The notes beneath the pieces were generated by a model, which saw only the letters and a list, made by a program, of their open reading frames with translations, was not told the origin of the DNA and ran no database searches. DNA of 64,000 nucleotides from CAWIMX01 sp963792785 (GTDB lineage Bacteria; Acidobacteriota; Vicinamibacteria; Vicinamibacterales; CAVVIG01): assembly GCA_963792785.1 (NCBI GenBank), contig CAWBXO010000004.1:1426001-1490000 (forward strand). Reading direction: 5' to 3'. This document shows, in pieces, positions 1-8,033 of this stretch. Within the stretch, counting starts at the first letter, position 1, and each line of letters starts with the position of its first letter. Position numbers and translations under genes: made by a program.

Positions 1-1725
1 CCGGAAGATCTTTCCCGGCTGCGTTTCACGGTAGGTGAGGCGGGGCCCGCCCGTCAGATCGCCCGCGAAGTTCAGCCGGCCGAAGTCGAGCGGGTGGAAT
101 CCGGGCCACTCGATCTGGATGTTCTCGCTCCAGAGCCAGTGGCGCCCGCCCACCTTGGCGATGTTGGCGACGAACTGCGCGCCGTTCAGGTTCGTTCGCG
201 TCGGATCGAGCCGGATCGTCGGCTGATCCACCCGCTGCAGGTAGTGCCCGCTCGAGGTCTGGACCTTCGTGATCGCGTCGGCCTCGCCGTTCAGGAACGT
301 CAGGCCGAGGTTGCTCGTCGCCTCGTAGTTGCGGTGGCCGAACCGGATCCGCGTGTCGACGCCGGTGGTGATCGCGTTTCGCACCTGCTGGAGCGCCAGG
401 GGATCGGTCGGCGCCAGGTCGCGATGGACGAGCGTCAGGTGCGCGCCCACCGTCGAGCCTTCGCTCCCGAACTCCTGAATCACGCGCCCGACCGCCCACG
501 CCGTGCGCGCGGCCACCTCGACGTCCGATCGCACGCCGGCCTTCTCGACGTGCGCGAATTCCTTGTCGGTGAGCGCCGCGAGGAACCCGACCGACGTGCC
601 ATGTTTGGTGCGTCCCGTCAGCTTGGCCGCCCCGAGGATCGTGCTGACGTTCGGATAATCCACGTAGTCGCCCGAGGCCGGGCCGGTCGGCCGGGCGCCG
701 ATGCGGCGCGAATAGTAGTAGTTGCTCGTGCCCGCCTCGAGCACGCTGTTGCCTTCGATGAAGAAGGGGCGGCGCTCGGCGAAGATGGTTTCGAACACCG
801 TCAGGTTCACTTCCGCGGGGTCCGCCTCGATCTGTCCGAAGTCGGGATTGAACGTGGTTTCGAGCGTGAGGTTCGACCCGATCCCGATCTTCATGTCGGC
901 GCCGACGCTGCCGCTCAGGTTCTTCCCGTCGTCGAAGGGGTTGTTCAGATCGCGATTGCCGGTCCGGCGCGAGGAGCCGGACACGTACGGCAGCACTTCC
1001 AGCCGCTGCTTGGGTTCGACACCCTGGATGCCGCGCAGGTCGCCGAACAGGGACGCCCAGCCGCGCTTCGTGCGGCCGACCACGACCCAGTAGTCCTGTT
1101 CGTTCAGCGTCGGCCGCCACCGCTTGACGTTCAACCCCCAGACCCGTTCGGGTGCGTCGTTGAAGCGGAGCTGCGAGAAGGGCACCCAGAGCTCGGCGCT
1201 CCACCCGTGATCGTCGACGACGGTCTTCGCCTGCCAGACCGGGTCGAACTGCGAGTCGGTGTCGCCTTCGTTGTCGGTGGGATGGTAGTGATCCAGCCGG
1301 ACGCCGGACGCCGTGACGCCGAACATGTACGCCGTCCGGCGATCGAGGTACGTGTCGAGTTCGATCTGCAGGTACTCGGCCTGATCGCCATCGTCGCGCC
1401 GGCTCATGGGCGCCTGCACGACACCGCTGGCGCTCTCCATGCGGGCGCCGATCCAGAGCGCGGTGTCGTCGTAGACGAAGCGGACTTCCATCCGATCGGT
1501 GGGCGGCGCGCCCTCGTTGGGCTCGGCCTGCGAAAAGTCCATGACCGGCGTCGCCGTCTGCCAGACCGTCTCGTCGAGGCGACCGTCGAGATGAATCGAT
1601 CCGTCCGCGACGCGAACGGCCTGCGCCTGCTTGCGCGGCGGTTCAGCCGCGGGCTGTTGGGCGAAGGCGGGGGGAACCGCGCTCAGGAGGAGACAGAGGG
1701 CCAGGCCCTTGGATGATCCACGCAT
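1..1725 (-). CDS. DUF5916 outer-membrane protein with CBM9-like N-terminal domain (partial, 3' end outside window)
   Basis: The ATG is at 1723-1725 and the frame runs off the left edge, so about 575 codons are visible. Residues 1-22 look like a signal peptide (core LALCLLLSAVPPAFA). A CBM9-like beta-sandwich follows (about residues 40-210, opening IHLDGRLDETVW). The DUF5916 part shows its hallmark NPDFGQIEADPAEVNL and ERRPFFIEG. Known of the family: exported proteins of unknown function in Acidobacteriota and Bacteroidota, thought to form an outer-membrane barrel. No substrate can be named. It lies 76 nt downstream of the semialdehyde dehydrogenase on the same strand; whether it is co-transcribed is unclear. 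The family call is firm, the function is not. Confidence 0.85.
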   Translation of the reverse strand, partial: MRGSSKGLALCLLLSAVPPAFAQQPAAEPPRKQAQAVRVADGSIHLDGRLDETVWQTATPVMDFSQAEPNEGAPPTDRMEVRFVYDDTALWIGARMESASGVVQAPMSRRDDGDQAEYLQIELDTYLDRRTAYMFGVTASGVRLDHYHPTDNEGDTDSQFDPVWQAKTVVDDHGWSAELWVPFSQLRFNDAPERVWGLNVKRWRPTLNEQDYWVVVGRTKRGWASLFGDLRGIQGVEPKQRLEVLPYVSGSSRRTGNRDLNNPFDDGKNLSGSVGADMKIGIGSNLTLETTFNPDFGQIEADPAEVNLTVFETIFAERRPFFIEGNSVLEAGTSNYYYSRRIGARPTGPASGDYVDYPNVSTILGAAKLTGRTKHGTSVGFLAALTDKEFAHVEKAGVRSDVEVAARTAWAVGRVIQEFGSEGSTVGAHLTLVHRDLAPTDPLALQQVRNAITTGVDTRIRFGHRNYEATSNLGLTFLNGEADAITKVQTSSGHYLQRVDQPTIRLDPTRTNLNGAQFVANIAKVGGRHWLWSENIQIEWPGFHPLDFGRLNFAGDLTGGPRLTYRETQPGKIFR

Positions 1726-1801
1726 GAAGAGGGACGCGAGATGCTAGCACGCTGGCGCCGGAAATCCATCCGGGCCGCCCGAGGACAAACGATGACATCC
1801 A

Positions 1802-3295
1802 CTACTCGAGCGTGGGCATGTGGAACGCGCCCGCGCCCGGATCCTCGGTCCAGCGCCGCGAGACGGCCTTCGTGCGCGTGTAGAACGCGAACCCCTCGGC
1901 GCCGTGCACGTGCAGGTCGCCGAAGAGGGACTGCTTCCACCCGCCGAACGAGTAGGCGGCCGTCGGCACCGGAATCGGCACGTTGATGCCGACCATGCCG
2001 ATCTGCGCTTCCTGCTCGAAGCGCCGCGCGGCCGCGCCCGAGCGCGTGAACAGGGCCGTGCCGTTGCCGTACGGGTTGCGGTTCACGAGCGCGAGGGCTT
2101 CGTCGAGCGTCTGCGCGCGCAGCACCACGAGCACGGGACCGAAGATCTCGTCGCGGTAGATCGTCATCGCCGGCGTGACGCGATCGAAGAGCGTCGGGCC
2201 GACGAAAAAACCTCGCTCGTGCCCGGGCACCACGAGACCGCGCCCGTCGGCCAGCAGCGCCGCCCCCTCGGCCACGCCGGTCTCGACGTAGCCGAGAATC
2301 TTCCGGCGGTGCTCGGCGGTGACCACCGGCCCCATGTCCATGCCTTCGTCCAGGCTCGGGCCCACCTTCAACGCGCGCGCCCGGGCGGCGAGCTCCTCGA
2401 CCAGACGATCGCCGGCATCGCCGACGGCCACGACCGCCGAGATTGCCATGCAGCGCTCCCCCGCCGAGCCGTAGGCGGCGCCGGTCAGCGCGCCGGCCGC
2501 GAAGGGGATGTCCGCGTCGGGCAGCACGACGGCATGGTTCTTCGCGCCGCCGAGCGCCTGGACGCGCTTGCCGGCGCTCGCGGCTGCCGCGTAGATGTGC
2601 CGCGCGACGGGCGTCGAGCCGACGAACGACACCGCGTCGATGCCGGGATGGTCGAGGATGGCGTCCACGGTTTCCCGATCGCCGTGCACGACGTTGAAGA
2701 CGCCGTCGGGCAGGCCGGCGTCCTTCAGTAGTTCCGCCATGCGGATCGACGGCGACGGATCCTTCTCCGACGGCTTGAGGATGAACGGGTTGCCGCACGC
2801 CAGCGCGACGGGAATCATCCAGAGCGGCACCATCGCCGGAAAATTGAACGGCGTGATGCCGGCGCAGACACCCACCGGCTGATGGATGGAGTACGCGTCC
2901 ACGTCGCGGCCGGCCGACTCGGAGAACGAGCCCTCGAGGAGCTGCGGCGCGCCGGTCGCGAACTCGACGACCTCGATGCCCCGCTGCACCGATCCCATCG
3001 CGTCGAGGAACACCTTGCCGTGCTCCTCGCTGATCAGGGTGGCCAGCTGCGGCTGGTTCGCCTCGAGCAGCTCGCGGAAGCGCGTGAGAACGCGGGCGCG
3101 CCGAAGGGGACTGGTGGCGCGCCAGCCGGGAAAGGCCGCGCGCGCGCTTCGCACCGCCGCGTCGACATCCTCCGCGTCCGCCATCGGGACGGTCCGGATC
3201 ACCTCGCCCGTCGACGGGTTCATCACCTGGCCCCGCCGGGGGCTGTGCGCCTCGGCCGCGCGCCCGCCGATCCAGAACGGCACCGTCGGCGTCAT
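1802..3295 (-). CDS. mmsA: CoA-acylating methylmalonate/malonate-semialdehyde dehydrogenase
   Basis: 497 aa aldehyde dehydrogenase of the MmsA/IolA type, which oxidises malonate or methylmalonate semialdehyde to acetyl- or propionyl-CoA with NAD and CoA. Seen: Rossmann part with ITPFNFPAMVPLWMIPVALA, the glycine motif SFVGSTPVARHIY, ALGGAKNH, the catalytic cysteine in GSAGERCMAIS, and the C-terminal EIFGPVLVVLRA. Length fits the family. The start ATG overlaps the TGA of the upstream aminotransferase (ATGA, 3292-3295), which fixes the start and implies coupled translation. With an aminotransferase directly upstream, a route from a beta-amino acid such as beta-alanine through malonate semialdehyde to acetyl-CoA is a reasonable inference. 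Confidence 0.9.
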   Translation of the reverse strand: MTPTVPFWIGGRAAEAHSPRRGQVMNPSTGEVIRTVPMADAEDVDAAVRSARAAFPGWRATSPLRRARVLTRFRELLEANQPQLATLISEEHGKVFLDAMGSVQRGIEVVEFATGAPQLLEGSFSESAGRDVDAYSIHQPVGVCAGITPFNFPAMVPLWMIPVALACGNPFILKPSEKDPSPSIRMAELLKDAGLPDGVFNVVHGDRETVDAILDHPGIDAVSFVGSTPVARHIYAAAASAGKRVQALGGAKNHAVVLPDADIPFAAGALTGAAYGSAGERCMAISAVVAVGDAGDRLVEELAARARALKVGPSLDEGMDMGPVVTAEHRRKILGYVETGVAEGAALLADGRGLVVPGHERGFFVGPTLFDRVTPAMTIYRDEIFGPVLVVLRAQTLDEALALVNRNPYGNGTALFTRSGAAARRFEQEAQIGMVGINVPIPVPTAAYSFGGWKQSLFGDLHVHGAEGFAFYTRTKAVSRRWTEDPGAGAFHMPTLE

Positions 3296-4599
3296 GCGAG
3301 CATGCCGTCCACGACCGACAGCGCGCGGTCGATGATGCCGAAGCCCTCGCGGAGCTCGGCCTCGGTGATGGACAGCGGCGGGTTGGTGAAGAACGTGTTC
3401 CAGCGGACGAAGGTGTAGAGGCCGTTCGAGCGCAGCTCCCGGGCGAGCGCCTGCATCTCCGGCGAGCTGCCGTTGAACGGCGCCAGCGGCTCCATGGTCG
3501 TTCGGCTCTTCACCAGCTCGACGAGGCCGAAGAGGCCGAGGCTGCGGACGGCGCCGACCGACGGGTGGCGGCCGGAGAGATCGCGCATCAGGCCGGCCAT
3601 CACCTCCCCCATCCGCCGGGCGTTCTCGATCAGGCCGTCCTGTTCGTAGACGTCGATCGTGGCGAGCGCCGCGGCGCACGCCACCGGATGGCTGTTGTAG
3701 GTGAGCCCGCCGTAGAACACGCGATCGCGGAAGTGATCGGCGATCGCGCGCCGCATCCCGACCGCGCCCAGCGGCATGTAGGCGCTCGTCAGGCCCTTCG
3801 CCATCGTGATCAGGTCCGGCACGACGTTCCAGTGATCGACGGAGAACCAGCGCCCCGTGCGCCCGAAGCCGGCCATCACTTCATCCGCGATCATCAGGAT
3901 GCCGTGCCGGTCGCACAGCGCGCGGACGCCCTCGAGGTATCCGGGCGGCGGCACGAGCACGCCGTTCGTGCCCGTCACCGGCTCGAGGATGAAGCCGGCA
4001 ATCGTCGCGGGGCCCTCGAGCTGGATCACTTCCTCCAGCATCGCCAGAGACGACGAGGCATCGTCCCAGCCGCGCTGGATGCCGTGATACGGGTCCAGCA
4101 CGTGCACGACGCCCGGCATGCCCGGCTCGTTCGCCCAGCGCCTGGGATCGCCCGTGAGCGTCATGCTGCCGGCCGTGGCGCCGTGGTACGAGCGGTACCG
4201 CGCCAGGATCTTGTGGCGGCCGGTGTAGAAGCGGGCGAGCTTGACGGCGTTCTCGTTCGCCTCGGCGCCGCCGTTGGTGAAGAAGAAGACGTCGATGTCG
4301 CCGGGCGCGAGTTCGGCGAGCTTCGCGCCCAGGCGGGCCCGCGGCTCGGTCGCCATGAACGGGTTCGCGTAGGCGAGCGTCGACGCCTGCTCGTGCATGG
4401 CGGCGATCACGCGCTCGTCGCCGTGCCCGATGTTCACGCACATCAACTGGCTGTTGAAGTCGAGGAAGCGCCGGCCGTCCGGCGTGAAGAAGTGGCACCC
4501 CTTCGCGTGGCTGACGGGGATCGGATCCACCGCGCCCTGCGCCGACCACTCGAACAGCGTGTGCTTCTTCGTGAGCGCGACGATCTCCTCGCCCGTCAT
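3292..4599 (-). CDS. Class III PLP-dependent aminotransferase (omega-amino-acid type)
   Basis: 435 aa fold-type I aminotransferase. Seen: FFFTNGGAEANENAVKLAR near residue 110, the PLP-pyrimidine aspartate in MIADEVMAGFGRTG, and the Schiff-base lysine in TMAKGLTSAYMPLGAV. Class III enzymes of this kind use pyruvate or 2-oxoglutarate as acceptor and omega-amino acids, beta-alanine, taurine or similar donors; the sequence alone does not fix the donor. It is 5 nt downstream of the amidohydrolase and overlaps mmsA by ATGA, so the three genes look like one catabolic operon: hydrolysis of an amide or cyclic precursor, transamination, then CoA-dependent oxidation of the semialdehyde. Confidence 0.88.
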   Translation of the reverse strand: MTGEEIVALTKKHTLFEWSAQGAVDPIPVSHAKGCHFFTPDGRRFLDFNSQLMCVNIGHGDERVIAAMHEQASTLAYANPFMATEPRARLGAKLAELAPGDIDVFFFTNGGAEANENAVKLARFYTGRHKILARYRSYHGATAGSMTLTGDPRRWANEPGMPGVVHVLDPYHGIQRGWDDASSSLAMLEEVIQLEGPATIAGFILEPVTGTNGVLVPPPGYLEGVRALCDRHGILMIADEVMAGFGRTGRWFSVDHWNVVPDLITMAKGLTSAYMPLGAVGMRRAIADHFRDRVFYGGLTYNSHPVACAAALATIDVYEQDGLIENARRMGEVMAGLMRDLSGRHPSVGAVRSLGLFGLVELVKSRTTMEPLAPFNGSSPEMQALARELRSNGLYTFVRWNTFFTNPPLSITEAELREGFGIIDRALSVVDGMLA

Positions 4600-4604
4600 C
4601 TCCG

Positions 4605-6329
4605 CTACGCTTCATAGGCGGTCTGGCCGCCGACCACCGTGCGGACGATCGGGATGTCCTTGATCTTCCCCGGATCCACCGTGTGGAGGTCTTCGGCGAG
4701 CACGACGAAATCGGCCAGCTTGCCGCTTTCGATGGAGCCCTTGATGTGCTCCTCGCGCGAGGCGTAGGCGCCGTTGATCGTGTTGACGGCGATCGCTTCG
4801 TCCACGCTGATCCGCTGGTTGGCGCCCCACGTCTTGCCGTCCCAGCCGGTGCGCGTGACCATGCCCTGGATACCCATGAGCGGCGCGAAGGGCCCGGGCG
4901 AGAAGTCGGAGCCCGCCGTGGCCCGGACGCCCGCGTCGAGCAGCGAGCGATACGCCATGCAGTGCTTCATCAGCTCTTCGCCGTAGAAGACGAACTTGTC
5001 GGAGTTGTAGTAGGCGTACGTCGTGAACATCGCCGGGACGGCGCCGAGCGCCTTGATCCGGCGAATCAACTGATCGTTGACGAGCGTGCAGTGGGTGATC
5101 TTCGGCCGCACGTCGGTCCGCGGGGCCAGCTGCTGCGCGCGCTCGAGGGCCGTCAGGTACATGTCGATGGCGACGTCGCCGTTCGCGTGGCAGTTGGGCT
5201 GGATGCCGGCCCGGCACACGCGCTCCACCCAGGCGTTCAGATCGTCCTGCGTCTCGGTGACGTTGCCGTAGTACTCCTTCGGCATGTCCGGATATGGCAC
5301 GCTGAGCGCCATCGTGCGCTCGGAGAACGACCCGTCCACCGTGTGCTCGGAGGTCGCGCCCAGCTTGATCCACTCGTCGCCGAACCCGGTCATGAGGCCG
5401 GTGTCGATCATCGCGTCGAGCAGGCGTCCGCTCATTTCATAGCTGACGCGATGCAACAGCTCGCCGCGCGCCCGCACGTCCTGCAGCGCGCCGAGATCCC
5501 CGCCCTCGTGATGGACGCTCGTCAAGCCGTACCGCACGAACTGCTTGGAGATGTGCGCCAGGCCGTCGCGCGCCCGCTGCTCGTTCTGCGCCGCCGTGAA
5601 GCTCGGCCGCTTGCCGACGCGGTTGAAGGCGTTGCGCGCGCGATCGGTCACCCGGCCGTTCAGCGCGCCGCTCGCATCCCTGTCGAACGTCCCGCCGGGC
5701 GGGTTCGGCGTGTCCTTCGTCACGCCGGCCATCGCGAAGGCCTTGCTGTTATAGAAGGATGTGTGTCCGCCGCGATGCCGGACGACGACGGGGAGGTCGG
5801 TGGAGACCTGGTCGAGGTCGTGGATATTGAGCGCGCGATCGTCCTTCAGCTTGGTGTCGTCGAAGAAATAACCTTCCACCCACGTGTCCGGCGGCGTCTC
5901 CCGCGCCTTCGCGCGGAGCTTGTCCACGATGCTGGCAATCGTGACGAACTCCACCTCGAAGGGATTGCCGACGAGCACCTCGTAGAGCAGCGTTTCGCCG
6001 CCCGCGTGGTTGTGGCCGTCGGTGAATCCCGGGACGACGGTCATCTGCTGCGCGTCGACGCTCCGGGTGCCGCTGCCGACGAGCCCCCGGATGTCGGCCG
6101 TGGCGCCGACCGCGACGAACCGGCCGGCCTTCACGGCGAACGCCTCCGCTCTCGGCGCGCCGGGATCGACCGTGTAGACCCTGGCGTTGAAGACCACCAG
6201 ATCGGGGCTGGCGGTATCGGGCGACGCCTGCGCGGCCGGCGTGGCGCCCAGCCACGGGCTGCCCAGCGCTCCCGCGACGCCGGCCCCCGTGAGACCCATG
6301 AATGCTCTGCGGCTCTGGCGTTCGCTCAT
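4605..6329 (-). CDS. Exported YtcJ-like metal-dependent amidohydrolase
   Basis: 574 aa. The N-terminus carries a twin-arginine signal (SRRAFMGLTGAG) followed by a hydrophobic stretch and APAAQA-like cleavage region, so a folded, metal-loaded enzyme is probably exported by Tat. Seen: an HxH metal motif in PGFTDGHNHAGGE, further histidines in QPNCHANGDVAIDMYL and TAGSDFSPGPFAPL, and the C-terminal SIESGKLADFVVLAEDLHTV that is typical of the YtcJ branch. Family members hydrolyse amide or imide bonds, usually of unknown substrate. It is first in the operon with the aminotransferase and mmsA. A cytoplasmic pathway starting with a Tat-exported hydrolase implies uptake of its product. Confidence 0.85.
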   Translation of the reverse strand: MSERQSRRAFMGLTGAGVAGALGSPWLGATPAAQASPDTASPDLVVFNARVYTVDPGAPRAEAFAVKAGRFVAVGATADIRGLVGSGTRSVDAQQMTVVPGFTDGHNHAGGETLLYEVLVGNPFEVEFVTIASIVDKLRAKARETPPDTWVEGYFFDDTKLKDDRALNIHDLDQVSTDLPVVVRHRGGHTSFYNSKAFAMAGVTKDTPNPPGGTFDRDASGALNGRVTDRARNAFNRVGKRPSFTAAQNEQRARDGLAHISKQFVRYGLTSVHHEGGDLGALQDVRARGELLHRVSYEMSGRLLDAMIDTGLMTGFGDEWIKLGATSEHTVDGSFSERTMALSVPYPDMPKEYYGNVTETQDDLNAWVERVCRAGIQPNCHANGDVAIDMYLTALERAQQLAPRTDVRPKITHCTLVNDQLIRRIKALGAVPAMFTTYAYYNSDKFVFYGEELMKHCMAYRSLLDAGVRATAGSDFSPGPFAPLMGIQGMVTRTGWDGKTWGANQRISVDEAIAVNTINGAYASREEHIKGSIESGKLADFVVLAEDLHTVDPGKIKDIPIVRTVVGGQTAYEA

Positions 6330-6431
6330 CGCTTCACCTCAACCTTCAAGGCTCGTCGCGGATCCGGCCGCGAGGGCGCGGGGCCCATGAATAGCACAGG
6401 GGCGATCGAAGAGCAAACGAACGCGGATCGG

Positions 6432-6551
6432 TCAGCGCGCGCGGCCGCGGACACCGGCAGCCGACAGCCAGGCGGCGGCCTCGGCGGGCGCCAGCGCGCG
6501 CACCGGCGATCCCTTGAAGTCGCGTGGATTCCGCGTGACGATCGCGTGGCA
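6432..6551 (-). pseudogene. C-terminal remnant of a PIN-domain (VapC-like) toxin
   Basis: Only about 38 codons remain, ending at the TGA (complement of 6432-6434). They read CHAIVTRNPRDFKGSPVRAL and then APAEAAAWLSAAG, which matches the last strand/helix of VapC-type PIN domains, where the pattern AIVTRNxRDF is common. Upstream, past about 6551, the resemblance stops and the opposite strand becomes the tail of an unrelated hydrolase. No antitoxin is adjacent. I read this as a decayed toxin-antitoxin locus cut by a rearrangement. Confidence 0.6.
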
Positions 6552-6553
6552 CC

Positions 6554-6838
6554 GGGCGCTACGCGGCGCGCCTCATGGAAACCGACGACGACATCGACGT
6601 GCGGCCGCTGATGGCGCAGGTGCGCGTGCCCACGCTCGTCATCCACTGCGATCGCGACCGCGTGGTGCCGGCGAAGGCCGGGCAGTCACTGGCCGCCGCC
6701 ATTCCCGGCGCGCGCTACGTCTCGCTGCCGAGCCAGAACCACCTGATGCTCGAGGAGGAGCCGGCCTGGCCGCTGTTCCTCGAAGAGCTGGGCCTCTTTC
6801 TCGGCTGGCCGACCGGCCAGCGATCAGGGCCGGGCTAG
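6554..6838 (+). pseudogene. C-terminal remnant of an alpha/beta-hydrolase
   Basis: The frame reads RYAARLMETDDDIDVRPL, then VRVPTLVIHCDRDRVVP and LPSQNHLMLEEEPAW before the stop at 6836-6838. These are the last acid and histidine segments of an alpha/beta-hydrolase, of the kind often fused to an N-terminal DNA-binding or cyclase domain. The nucleophile elbow is absent and nothing hydrolase-like lies upstream, because the PIN remnant begins there on the other strand. An ATG at 6575 could allow an 87-residue product, but an intact enzyme is not possible. Confidence 0.6.
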
Positions 6839-7352
6839 AGCATTTTTCGATTCCGTGTCGCCGACGGTCCCTGGTGCTTGGTGCCTCGTCCCTGGTTCGT
6901 TCCTCGTTCGGGGTCCCGGGTGCGCCGTCACGCGTGGCCCAGGAACGAAGGCCCCGGAACGGCCCAGGCACCAGGCACGAAGCACCGGAGCGCGACAGAG
7001 AAATAGAAAGCGCGCTAGCGCGCGGTCAGCGCGCCGCCCGCGCCAGACAATAATGTCTGATCCGCTGCTTCATGCGACACGTATGTCGATGGCCGCGTCG
7101 ATGAAATGACCAAAGACTTCCCGCCTCGTTGCCCGATCGTCAACTTCCGATCACAACCGTTCGGGAAACTGGGGCCAATTCATCCTCGGCGGTCGCGCGC
7201 TCGGCATCGACGAGATGAATCCCGACGATCCTGGCGGCGCCGGCGGCGCGATCCGCACAAAGTTGTTCGCATCGTGCGCGCCGCTCGTCGATTCCTGTGT
7301 GTTTCGTGCGGTGTCTCACGTGGCCGCCGTCTTGCTGAGCGTTCACCGCAAG
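6839..7352. other. Gene-free stretch with an inverted array and three small dyads
   Basis: About 514 nt without a convincing gene. It holds the GGTGCCTG-type inverted array (6866-6988), a perfect 14-nt palindrome GCGCGCTAGCGCGC (7010-7023), and two short dyads at about 7048-7063 (CAGACA/TGTCTG) and 7075-7088 (CGACA/TGTCG). The latter two could be operators for the downstream protease gene, but no strong promoter is visible. The protease frame is open upstream to 7215, yet a signal peptide places its start at 7353. Confidence 0.5.
6866..6988. repeat. Imperfect inverted array, GGTGCCTG/CGTTCCTG-like units
   Basis: The left arm (about 6866-6920) contains CTGGTGCTTGGTGCCTCGTC and related 7-8 bp units; the right arm (about 6938-6988) contains their diverged complement (CCAGGCACCAGGCACGAAG). 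The array starts 28 nt after the stop of the hydrolase remnant. It is one of 18 such gene-3'-end arrays in the window. Confidence 0.7.
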
Positions 7353-8033
7353 ATGAAGCGCTCACGGATCGTGCACGCCGCCGCCGCGATGATCGTGATG
7401 TTCCTGGCAGCCGCGACGGCGGCCGCGAACGGTCGGCCTGGAGACGCGGCGCCTCTGACGAACGGCCGGCTCGTGGTACGGATCTACAACGCTCGCGATG
7501 TGAGGCTCGATGCCGCCCTCGGCGCGGCGGAGCGCATCTTCAACGCCGTCGGCATCGGCGTGACCTGGGTGCGGTGCGGGACCATCGATGCCGTGCACGC
7601 GCCAATGCAGCCGGCGTGCGAAAGCACGCCGGTCTCATCCGACGTCGCCCTGCAGGTCCTGCCGCTGCCGGCCAGGTCCCTGTCGGCCGGCACCCTCGGT
7701 GTCGCTTACCTGGATGCGGGCACCGGGACCGGCACGCTGGCCTCCGTGTTCACCGATCGCATCGGCGCGGCCGCCGCCCGGCTCGATCTCGATGCCGATA
7801 CGCTGTTCGGCTGCGTGATCGCGCATGAGATCGGACATCTGCTCGGGCTCCGGCATCAGTCGGGCACGTACTTGATGCGGGCGCACTGGCGCGACGAGAT
7901 GCTCCAGCGGACCGGAACGTCCGCGTTCCAGTTCTCATCACATCAGGCGCGTCAACTGCGCGACGACGTCTTCCGCCGGGTCCGCGCGCCCGTCCTCAGC
8001 GCGCCGCCCGCTTCCCGTCCTCCACGGCCTTGA
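7353..8033 (+). CDS. Exported matrixin-like zinc metalloprotease
   Basis: 226 aa. The chosen ATG (7353) starts a clear signal peptide (MKRSRIVHAAAAMIVMFLAA). Near the middle is HEIGHLLGLRH, the HExxHxxGxxH zinc motif of metzincins, followed 6 residues later by YLMRAHW, where a Met-turn is expected. The upstream half (VRIYNARDVRLDAALGAAERI) resembles small secreted proteases of this class in Acidobacteriota, probably not yet named. No propeptide cysteine switch is evident. It ends inside the 3' end of the convergent esterase gene (38-nt overlap). Substrate unknown. Confidence 0.75.
   Translation: MKRSRIVHAAAAMIVMFLAAATAAANGRPGDAAPLTNGRLVVRIYNARDVRLDAALGAAERIFNAVGIGVTWVRCGTIDAVHAPMQPACESTPVSSDVALQVLPLPARSLSAGTLGVAYLDAGTGTGTLASVFTDRIGAAAARLDLDADTLFGCVIAHEIGHLLGLRHQSGTYLMRAHWRDEMLQRTGTSAFQFSSHQARQLRDDVFRRVRAPVLSAPPASRPPRP

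Noticed and set aside
94..1716. Plus-strand frame of 540 codons opposite the DUF5916 gene
   Set aside because: No recognisable motif; the minus strand carries signal peptide and DUF5916 hallmarks.
6575..6838. Intact 87-residue hydrolase gene
   Set aside because: No nucleophile motif; only the C-terminal third of the fold.
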